Assembly: GCA_000499405.2 (NCBI GenBank)
Contig: HG738137.1
Location: 17,878,581 to 17,942,580 of the forward strand
Direction: 5' to 3'
DNA length: 64,000 bases
Source: Onchocerca volvulus
Lineage: Eukaryota; Nematoda; Chromadorea; Rhabditida; Onchocercidae
The notes under the pieces were generated by a model that worked only from the letters and a program-made list of their open reading frames with translations, searched no databases and had not been told where the DNA came from. The position numbers were made by a program, and so were the translations under genes. The first letter of the stretch is position 1. Every line of letters begins with the position of its first letter. Below, piece after piece: positions 40,968-50,924 of the stretch.

Positions 40968-41076
40968 ATTCCTAAAGGAGTCGAAACTTTACGCTGCAAT
41001 AAATTATGACTTTAAGAATAAATAAATTCCTAAAGAGTCGAAACTTTACGCTGCAATAAGTTATGACTTAAGAATA
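40968..41076. repeat. Two-copy tandem repeat, about 52 bp
   Basis: Copies at 40968-41020 and 41026-41076, starting ATTCCTAAAG and containing GTCGAAACTTTACGCTGCAA. They differ by two 1-bp deletions and one substitution, so the duplication is recent. Confidence 0.9.
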
Positions 41077-41804
41077 ACCTTTATTTCCCAACAAAAGATA
41101 ATTCTAAAACAGAAGGTAAGTATCAAAAACATTCCTTAAACCGTGCTTGTAGTAATGAGATTATAGCTTAATCAGAGATTTGATGCGTACTGTTCATCTT
41201 TACTATTTGCTAGCCAAAACTGCTCGCTAAAACTTCGCTTATCTCACCTGCTTTAAGAGCAAATACCTTTTCTCTCATATCATCAATATCCTTATTTATC
41301 TTTCCCATGTCCTCATTTTCCTCTTATCCTCTATTTTCGTAAAATGCTAAGACACATTCATATCCTTAATCATTAAATAAATACCATTTCTTAATTCTTA
41401 TTTCCTTTTTTCCCGATGCTAATATGAATTAAAGTTCATTAAGGAATCATTCACAACGAAAAACAAAAGTGATGATTGCAACATTGGAGTAGTCGATTAT
41501 ACATGAACTAAAATCATTATAGCTGCATTGGTTCGGTCGTTGCTTGTTGCTGAAAAATAAGCTGATCTGACTCATATTAATAACAAAAATTTTTATAAAT
41601 TCAATCTATATGAAAAATGCAACTCTTAAGATAGTAAAAGTACGGCCAATTAAATTTGAGAATCATCAGAAAATTTGCCTTTTACATGAATTGGAACAGT
41701 AATGAAATGAATTTAAGGAGAGATATATGGTTTAAAAAGAACGATGCATTAATTAAGTGAAAAAAATGACATGCTTTTTCTTGATCTCGGAATGTTCAAA
41801 AAAA

Positions 41805-44727
41805 TTATAAATTTACTTCACTGCCACTTTGCTGGCCAGTTCGCGGAACTCCTGCAATACGGTCTAAAAATGGCTGTACATCGTCATCTTCCATTACTTT
41901 GAACGGCATACCCTTACCCACAACGGCAATTGTTGTATTCTGCAATGTATTATATCAAGTTGATAATTTGTAAAAAAGATTCTAATTTTGTAATTCTATT
42001 AATGATTCTATTAAATCAAATGTTGCAGCTCCATAGAGAAAAATTAAGTAGAGTTTTTTTTTTTTTTTTTGAAGTTCAAGATAATGAATACATAAACATA
42101 AAATGAAATCAAAAAATTTTCAAGCAAAATGAGAATCTTGTGAAAGAGAAAATTAACCTTTTTTGATAAGCTGTCCTCAGCGGGTAATGTATCTCTTAGT
42201 GCTAGCAATGCGAATTCAACCAATTGTTCAAGACTTGCTGCAAATGTGCGCATAAAATTTGAATCATTTTTCAATATTCTTTTAATCAAATTATGAACAT
42301 TTCCCAAACAAATTTCACAGTCAAAATGAATCAGATAATCCATGACAATTCATTCAACAATGACAAGCACAAACCAGCAGGAAACTGATCTAAATTCCGC
42401 TCTAGATAAGTACGTGCGCTTTGAGAACGAGCACCTATTGAACTTGCTAGTGTTTCCACGACTTCTGCTGATGGGTCGGTCTTCACGATATGTGTTCCCC
42501 TTTCCTAAAATACTATACATAATTCAAGAAAACTAACCGTAATGGAACCGTTCTTTTCAAAATTGAAAAATAAATTTGAATTAACAGCAAGACAATGACA
42601 GGTAATGCTCATAGAATATTATGAATGAAATGTAGCACAGTATCACATTGTATATCAGCATATTCAAAGCTGGATGATATAGCAAGAAATAAAGTACTTA
42701 GCAGAAAAGCTAGCAGTAAATCTAAAACAATTTAGCATTTTTCTCCTATGTTTATTTCGAACTCGAAATTGAAAAACGCTATATCCGGATGTTTCGATGC
42801 TTTGTCCCATTATACAGAAAATTAAAAAACAAAACGTTCTCCACTCTTTTTCCTTGCCGATAAAATACAAATTGAATGTAGAATTAGGTGAAAAGTTTTG
42901 TCTTTGCAGTACACAAAGAATTATCCAAATCTATTCGCTTAATTTTTGTGTACTTCTTTGTTTCAAGCCTAATTATGTTGAGAAATAGAAAATACGCAGA
43001 AAAATGTAGAAAAATCAGATGTTCGAGATGAAATGTTACTGTAAAATCTTCAAATATCAAAATAAAAAATGAAAACAGAGTATCACCAATGAATGAAATT
43101 GAAACAGAAGACATAAAATAAATCGATAATGAACTTACATCATAACCAGCAATAATCAGTCCAACACCAAATGGACGTCTTCCGTAAATCTGTGTATTTG
43201 CTTGCAATTCTGCAAAAAATTTTATAAGAATCTGAACAAAGCAATTTTTTTTTCTTGATTTATAAAATTTATCATAAGGACTTTACTTGGAAACGTTTAA
43301 AATTTAAAAAGAAAGTTATATTATTAGAAGAGTATTACATATCTTTCAATTTAGAATCTAGACATTTCAAATCAATCCATGATAGGTATCTTTTCATGTA
43401 CAAAAGTTGCAATTTCTCTAACTTTATTGAATAAGCTCTTCATTTCTCTATATAATATAATACTTTTCTATATCACACAACACATGTAAGCGCTCTTATT
43501 CATCATCTTTCTAGTCCTTTTTTTTCGATTTGAATAACAAACCTTTAAATGCTATAAAATGAACTCACTTAGTTGAATGCGATTATTTAGAACCTGAATA
43601 GGGACCGGCTCTTTATAGTCCCATCTCCAAGCCGAACATTCTGTTTGTAAAAAACGCCTAAAAGCAAATCTCAAATGAATATAATTTTAAAGCTGCACAA
43701 AGATCTATTAAAAGAAAATCACTGAATAAGCACTGTCCTTACTGTACTTTTTTATTTTCTTTTGGTAATGACTTTTTTTTTAAATAATGATCCTCTGTTC
43801 AATAAATTGTGATATATAAATGATATCCAATTCCACTGGAATGAATACATACCACACTGCAATAAAATTGATCTGTTTCATGATTGACTGGTAACTGACA
43901 AATTCAGTTTTGTGGATTATAAAAATGAATGATATATGACTTCAACTTGAAGAAATAAAAAATTCAATACTAACGCAAGTATGCGACCATCAGAAAGAAG
44001 ACCTGCAATAGAAACACCGGCATGTGTATCGAGTTCATAAATTTTTTTCTGATGCGAACACAGTTCATTTGCAGCACGCTGAAAGTTTACAATTTATACT
44101 AATGACTCAAACTGCTTCCACAAATTTCGTCTCTAAATATTTCTTTATATCTTCAGCAGATAAACTATTGCAGTAGAGATGGTAAAATGAAACAAATTCG
44201 AAAATATAACAAATGATATATACAAAATAGATATTTTCATGACAATGTTAACTGTATTATCTTAATTGAACTGAAATGGCATAACAACTTGAGTCGAACA
44301 TTGAATTAATTCTTGTAAGTTCTAAATGTTACCTTTAGTGCCACCAGAACAGCATGCGTATTGCTTCTCACTCCAACAGTTGCACTACCTTGTTTCATTG
44401 CTTCAACAGCATAATCAACTTGATGAAGTCGACCCTGAAAAAAACGACAAATATTAAAATTTTATATGTATTAAACTTCTGTTTAAAAAAAGATCTCAGT
44501 GACTTACAGATCAGGGAGATGAAATTTCGGAATTTTGATCAAGAAAATTTGGAGAAAAGACGAGTTAAATAGTTATAAAAACAAAGCAAATAAATTATTA
44601 AAAATCTTAATAACTATATTACACGTTTGAGTATGCAATATTCCCAACACAAAAATAAGTATCTAACACTAAAAATTACCTGAGGACTCCAAACCGTAAC
44701 GTCACTATCGTATTGATTGCGGAACAT
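41805..44727 (-). CDS. PSMA1: 20S proteasome subunit alpha-1 (PSMA1; C. elegans pas-6)
   Basis: Structural alpha-ring subunit of the 20S proteasome core. Exons in transcript order: 44727-44680, 44434-44333, 44078-43975, 43657-43569, 43209-43139, 42504-42375, 42237-42158, 41939-41805, giving 252 residues (human 263). It starts [18 protein letters not shown], the usual alpha-type N-terminal signature continuing [15 protein letters not shown]. Further family blocks are [46 protein letters not shown] and [11 protein letters not shown]. All junctions are GT-AG and keep phase. It lies 1.1 kb downstream of the V0 subunit e gene on the same strand. Confidence 0.97.
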
Positions 44728-45818
44728 CTTTTGCCTGAATTATTTCATTACATGAAGAGTTGCACATATACAGCAATTCCTTTGAAAACACAATTTTCAG
44801 GGAAAAGTTCTCCAAAAGTTGTTACTCCCAGACTTGTTATATTGCATTATATCTTATTCTATGACTAAATATATTAAATGTCTTTATCTTCAATTAATGT
44901 CTTAATCATATTTCTCCTACAATACATTAACTACCCGATAACTTGCAGTAAGAATGAATAAGGCAAAGGGAAATAATTTATACCGAAATCATTAATATTT
45001 AATGTACTAACCGAAATATAATTTTGTCAGAAATAACTTGAAACCAAACTGTTCACTAATCACACCAATAATTTTATTTAAATCAATTAATAAAATATAC
45101 AAATTTGATACAAGCTTAAATATATTCTAACATATCACCGTAGTAAGATCCCATCACAGTAAAATTCGGGATGTTGATCGCTAAAATTCGGGATATTGAT
45201 CGCTAGCAGATGAGTCATAAGTCCGACTTTTTCAAATATATGGAAGCAAGATATCATATATGATTGATGGAGAGACAACAATTATGTATATAGGAATGTA
45301 TTATACAAAGATAAAAAAGTGCTTACTAAAAAGTATAACAATCTTCAAATTAATAATTAAACGATGGGATAATAATAATTTGAAGTCGATCAAATATATA
45401 AAAGAAGAGAGAAATGGACATTTGAAGAAACTAGATCACCTGTATTTCTGTAAGAAAATATATGAAACTATTTGAATAAAAGGATTACGAAAAAAGAGAA
45501 ACAAAACAATCAATTATTTCGAAATCCAGTCCTGCACAAATTCTGAAGCAATGAAATATTTTAAGAAAAACAATACAAAATGACTGATATTATTTTCAAT
45601 CAATGCCGTTTATCAGTGAGATATGAAACTGATGAAAAACTATAACTATAACACATTCAACAAAATCATATTATTCCATTCCAACTTTTAGTCATGGGGA
45701 TCTATACTGAATTAATTGATATTAAACGAACTATAACAATATATACTGAACTGACTAAATTCTGATTACAAGAAGCTGCTAAAAAGTAATTTCTTCAACA
45801 GCAAATGAGTAACTGTAT
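44728..45818. other. Intergenic between PSMA1 and V0 subunit e
   Basis: AT-rich promoter and 3' UTR sequence. Holds a 22-bp direct repeat at 45163-45206 (AAAATTCGGGAT...TTGATCGCT, two adjacent copies with one mismatch). No gene recognised. Confidence 0.5.
45163..45206. repeat. Adjacent 22-bp direct repeat
   Basis: Two back-to-back copies of AAAATTCGGGATRTTGATCG plus CT, differing at one position, about 0.45 kb upstream of the PSMA1 start. Confidence 0.85.
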
Positions 45819-46551
45819 TTAAGGTGGGATAAGTTCATTCGCATCACCCCATTTCTCCGAAATCCAACGTATCGTTCTAACTGGTAACTGGGGACCAATT
45901 AACGGATTCAACTGATGCAAATAAACCAAAACCCAGAAAAGCCAACAACAACAAGCGGTTAATACAACCATCGTTTGGATTATTCCTGCAACAAGTTAAA
46001 TCGAACATATGCTGAAGCAAGGATAAAATAAACCTTAAAGATGAATAGTAATCCAATCAGAAATAAAACGTACGTGGTATGATTTAGATACACGCAGTAA
46101 TACACCTTTTTTTATTATTTGAATGTTTAAAATGTTTCAATCAGTTCAATTTCGATGCAGTCAGTTATTAATAATATTTGTAAATATAAATATCCTATCT
46201 AAGATTACACTCTTACGCTTATAAAAGGGAGATACTTTTGATTTGAGAATAAGTTATCAATAACTGATGAGAAAAATCAAATCATTGTATGAATATTCAA
46301 ACAATAATAAGTCTTAAAATTTCAACTGGAAAAATGAAATTTTTACAAAACTCAAAGATTAAAAGATTTCTCACGAACTTGGTTTAATTTCAAAAACCAG
46401 AAATGAAATCTAATTATTGAAAATTACGGAAAAATAAAAATGCCATGCATAACATGCCTCGATTTGGCCCTTTTGGAATAATGAACGGTCCACCAATGCC
46501 TACAATCATCCAAAATGCCGTAACTGTGAAGACTGGTATGAATACACCCAT
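45819..46551 (-). CDS. ATP6V0E: V-ATPase V0 subunit e (C. elegans vha-17)
   Basis: Small membrane subunit of the proton-translocating V0 sector of the vacuolar H+-ATPase. Two exons, 46551-46458 and 45985-45819, give 86 residues (human 81). It has two membrane spans: one before the signature FIIPKGPNRG, and one (TACCCWLFWVLVYLHQ) followed by LNPLIGPQL, as in the family. The intron begins with GC (CGAG|GCATGT): the GC donor preserves the conserved PKGPNRGII, whereas the next GT shifts the frame. The ATG is 11 bases after a TTTCAG acceptor. The gene is head to head with RNASEK, 0.7 kb away, another V-ATPase-associated protein. Confidence 0.95.
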
Positions 46552-46562
46552 CTTTGTGAATA

Positions 46563-47238
46563 CTGAAATGCTCGGAACAGATTAAACACTACTAAATAAT
46601 AATTTATTATATACACATATATGCAGACGTTAGGATTATTCATAACATTAATCAAAAAAAAAATGTGATATTTCTCTAAAATCCAGAAGAATTATCAAAT
46701 TTCAGAAAATACGTTTGCAAAACATTGCTGAGGTGTTAATTAATGATTAATAACGAATGGCATTGTTCCAGAGGACAAAGAATGTTGATAATATGATATG
46801 ATATGGATGTCATACAGTATGTTGGTTATTTGGTGACAGATAAGTCAGAACGACCGGGACATCTCGGAGCAACAACTTCTCTTTTCCCGACAGAATGATA
46901 GGACATAACCAGAAGCATCCTGTTACCGTACTGCCCAGTACTCCCAACAAACCAACTAGTCAACGTCACACAATCAGAAAATAGTGTAACAACCAAAGAT
47001 CAAAAGTCATGTTTGCCACGATGCAGCACTATATCTGAAAGACGAATGACTTGTCGGGGGGTGCGTGGGACAGGGGAAGTAATTCTGGATGTAAGGTGTT
47101 GTCGGTGTGAGTGGACGATGTCATGTTTTGACTTTAGATTGTATTCAAGATGTTAAGGTTTGACCTTTGGTTGTATTTACGATGTCAAGGTTTGACCTTA
47201 GGTTTATTCATTTTACTATACATCTGGTATAATTTCAG
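46563..47238. promoter_or_regulatory. Shared region between V0 subunit e and RNASEK starts
   Basis: The 0.68 kb between the two divergent start regions. The half nearer RNASEK is relatively GC-rich, including a G-rich stretch near 47055-47080. It ends with three tandem 32-bp units (47117-47212) and a TTTCAG acceptor at 47233-47238. A bidirectional promoter is inferred from layout; no CACGTG-type CLEAR box was found. Confidence 0.5.
47117..47212 (+). repeat. Three tandem 32-bp units with TGACCT half-sites
   Basis: Units at 47117-47148, 47149-47180 and 47181-47212, each starting GATGTYA. Units 2 and 3 contain AAGGTTTGACCTT, i.e. the nuclear-receptor half-site AGGTCA on the other strand; unit 2 extends to TGACCTTTG (CAAAGGTCA). 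Unit 1 has a decayed TTTGACTTT. The half-sites are 32 bp apart. Confidence 0.8.
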
Positions 47239-47249
47239 GTTATGCAAAA

Positions 47250-48250
47250 ATGAGATTGTGTCCATTATGCGGACCGAAGCTTTCGGCTTTTTGGTAAGTA
47301 ATGCAAGTATTATCATTCAGTTTTATATTGTGTTTTGTAAATGGAAACAATATGTATGGGAATTGCACGAGAAGTTCAACTTATTTTGAAATGAAAAAAT
47401 CATCACTAGACAGCAGTACTTGTGGAATAGTTTCAAATTTTAATGATTCCCTTGAAATTGAAAACTGTTACTTTCAAAAATTTTTTCCCAACAATTCTAT
47501 TTGCAAATTAATGGAAACATATTAAATAAATGAAGAAATAGATATAAATCAATAAATGTTCTATTCTGATTAGATAGTGTGGAATGTTGTGTATTTTGAA
47601 TTATGAAATTTATGACAAATGTTATTTTAGTATGATAATGTCAGTTTGGGGTGTTGTCTTCCTTGGTCTACTTGGTGTATTTTTCTATGTTCAAGCTGTG
47701 AATTTATTCCCGGATCTTCACTTCGAACAGGAGGAACCAGTAGACGGAGCGGTTTTGCCATTAACAACTGCGTTAGTTATTTTTCTTGATCTTTTTACTT
47801 TTTTTTTTTGAATTTTTGTAATTTAAAGTATTTTCTACTGATGAATAGGATCAATCTTGTATTTATTCAGTGGTTATTGATGTAAATAAATCAACTACAG
47901 GATTGATCGTTTAGTATTTCGATATATTGTTGTTTATTGAAATATATCGATACGTCGAGATTATTCTCACTTTAATATAATAATTGTCATGTTAAATGAT
48001 GACTGGACGAGAGTATCTTTTTCTAGAAGCTCTTAATTATCTGATCTGAACAGACATTTCTTCTAGATGAAATGGCTATTAATTCTAATTCAAGCAATCA
48101 TTCCATTTCTTCTGATGAATTGTTTTTAGTGTTATTGAGGATAAGTATGCTGAAAAAGCGACGCAGTGCTGGGTAGCTGCTGGTATGTATCTTGTCACGT
48201 TGATTGTTGTCTTCTGGCAGAACAAATTCAATTCTACAACAATATTTTGA
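47250..48250 (+). CDS. RNASEK: RNASEK (ribonuclease kappa; V-ATPase V0-associated)
   Basis: Small two-pass membrane protein first described as ribonuclease kappa and found as an accessory V0 subunit in mammalian V-ATPase structures, needed for endosomal uptake. Exons 47250-47293, 47631-47771 and 48130-48250 give 101 residues (human 98). The family start is clear: LCPLCGPKLSAFCMIMSVWG, then GVFFYVQAVNL. The second span follows CWVAAGMYLVTLIVVFW. A 3-codon uORF at 47242-47253 (ATG CAA AAA TGA) overlaps the start codon. It is divergent from V0 subunit e. Confidence 0.92.
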
Positions 48251-50924
48251 GTTTTATTTCAGTTCTATTCATTTTGAGATATTTCATATGTTGCTTTCAT
48301 TCTTAGATAGATCAATTTTAGAGCACAAATAATTTAATTTTTATATATAATTGAGTTGTTGCTGGATTTCCTTTGCTTACTGTCAGTAAATAAACTGATT
48401 GATTTGTATTTTATATAAATAAGGAATAATATGGATCATTAAGGTATGGAGCTAGGATTGTAATTTAGATTCGAAATATTGTTTAAATTTATTATATTCC
48501 TGAACTATTTAAAAAAAAGAGAGCTTTTGTACAAATCGCAGCATATACTTATATTGTTTCACTTCAGTCTGTTTGATTCTCTTTTTAAAATTCCATTGTA
48601 TATAGTTATCGGTCCCATTCTCGAGCATTATGCTTGTGCTGTAGGTTGCATAAAACATTTACTAGACAGTAATTGCTGTGCTTGAAACAAATTATCCATT
48701 CAATTTCTTTTGGAACAGCTTTTGATGAAAAACCTAATTGTGTCATTCTGATTACTTGAATTATCGAAGCGGAAATATGCTTAAAATCTTGCAACACAGT
48801 ATAGGTAAATGTGTGTGGGTTATAAATCAAAGAAAAGATTGTTAACATTCGAACTAAATCAGGAAATTCTAGAGATTTTGTAGTGTAAAGCTTCGGATTC
48901 AAAGAGCATTTAAACAGCTTTCAGGGAATCTTCAATAATACTATTATGCACTTATTTTCTAAAGACAAAAGTTCGCTCGAAGACTTCCACACTTCACTTT
49001 TTTTTCAGCTGTTGTGCACTGTTAAAGACAAATAGTCGAGTACTGTAATTAAAGGAATTAAAAAGATTGTCAAGTGCGGGAAGTCCATCTTTGAAATGTT
49101 ATGCTTGCTTATTAATTGTTACCTATTCACTATAAATGAATCATAAAAATATCAAATAGCGCACTTGCTGATGATTACAGAAGTTAAAAATTAATAAATG
49201 GTTAAAGGAGGAGATAAGACAGTTTTCCTATTTTTGTCGGAAAATTTTGAAAGCATTAGATTGATTTTCATAGAAATTTTCTCTATTTCTTTCGCTGAAG
49301 TTTTTGATTGCTTTAAAAATTAGCTGAAAAAAAAGGAGCAGAAACATGTTCTTCTTTCATCGTCGGAAACTATGATGTAAAAAAAAAAAAAAAGCCACGA
49401 AACTTTTCTTTATCATTTGTTCACACTTATATCCAATAACTCGTAATTTATAACTTACCTTGCATATCTTTAGGAAATGTTTGGTTGATTGATTGTTGTT
49501 AATTTATTGACAGAAATGAATTTTCAATTAGTATAATTGATTATTTTTTTAATAGAAAGTAACAATTAAGTGGAAGAGAAACAATTGTTCAAAGTATTGA
49601 ATTCAATTTCTGAAATTCATTTCAGAGCATATCTCTCAACTGAGATGATGAGTGCTGTTATACTTCGGATTCAAATTTAATTCAAAAATTAACTTTATAT
49701 CTTTTATTTAAAAATTATATTTTTAATTTAAAAATTAAGAGCTAACATTATATTGCCTTTATAATGTATGAATTCATTCATTTAGCAACGCATATATATC
49801 CGCGGTACCATTCTAGTATCTAATATATTTTCCAACTATCAAAAATTGATTTATTTTTCCTAACAGGCTGTTATTCATTTAAAAATTGTCAATATTAAGT
49901 TTTATTGATTTTGCTATTAATTTTTTTTTTTTTTTCATACTAAAGAAAGTATAAAAATTTTCAATCAAGAATTATTGCCAACCAATAATTGTTAATTCTT
50001 ACTTGATTAATTCGACTTGTTGCTACAATCGTTGTTTATATTACAACCAAATGATTGAATATAACACAACTGATCACTTTCTAAGCCTTAATTTCATGAT
50101 TAAGAAGAGACAATCATCAATTTCACTAAAAACTCAACTTGAAACTAAAGCATTGATGACATGGACTAATAACACTTTAAGGTCATCGACAGATCAATTA
50201 TAGTTCCTAGTAAGGATATATATATTACTTAATTACTATATTAATTTTATTATATTACTTAATTATTATATTACTTAATTTGCAAGATCAATTTAGAAAA
50301 AGAAAATGATTTGCAATTTTTAAGCATTTTTGTGAAATTGAACATTCTCTGAATGATATGGTACATGATTTTATTTTACAATATTCTTTGTTATTGTTAT
50401 TTTCAATAATATTATGAAATTGTTCATGAAAAAATAAAAGAGTAATTAATGACTAATTATCGAGCCATGAAAATGATAATGTCGAGCATCTGATTAAATT
50501 TTCAAGTTAAAACTTAGCTCCGTGTTGCTATCAATCATATGTTTATTGATTAAATATGATAATAAATGAGCGTAAGATGATAGATTTCACTTCTATAGTA
50601 CTCCATTCATTTTAAATTTCATTAAAAACATATTGATTTAGAGACATGATGAAGATTATCCCATTTCATCTTTTGCTTTTACCGTTTCAGAAATACTCAT
50701 TTCTGTTCAACCTCCAAGTAATCCTTTATTTTCAATTAATTTTGCAATTCTTTTCATATTATTCAAAATTTAATATTTATACAAATTATTCAAAAATAAA
50801 AAGACGTGGTGATTGCTGATAACAAAAAATATAAATAGTTTATTACAAGTTCTTTTAACAATAATTTTATAGAAATGTGGTTGTGAGAGGTGATGACTAA
50901 TTGAATGTATAATGTAAGTGGGAA
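48251..50924. other. Intergenic, 2.7 kb, no supported gene
   Basis: Very AT-rich. Poly-A at about 49380-49395, poly-T at 49921-49936, and a TATATTACTTAATTA repeat at about 50218-50281. RNASEK 3' UTR at the start. No gene recognised. Confidence 0.5.

Larger units (their letters stand above)
39030..41804. other. Intergenic between two gene tails
   Basis: Probable 3' UTRs of BiP (AATAAA at about 39724) and PSMA1. Contains the paired poly-T runs at 39492-39562 and the 50-bp tandem repeat at 40968-41076. No gene recognised; the minus-strand frame at 40188-40580 has no supporting homology. Confidence 0.5.
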
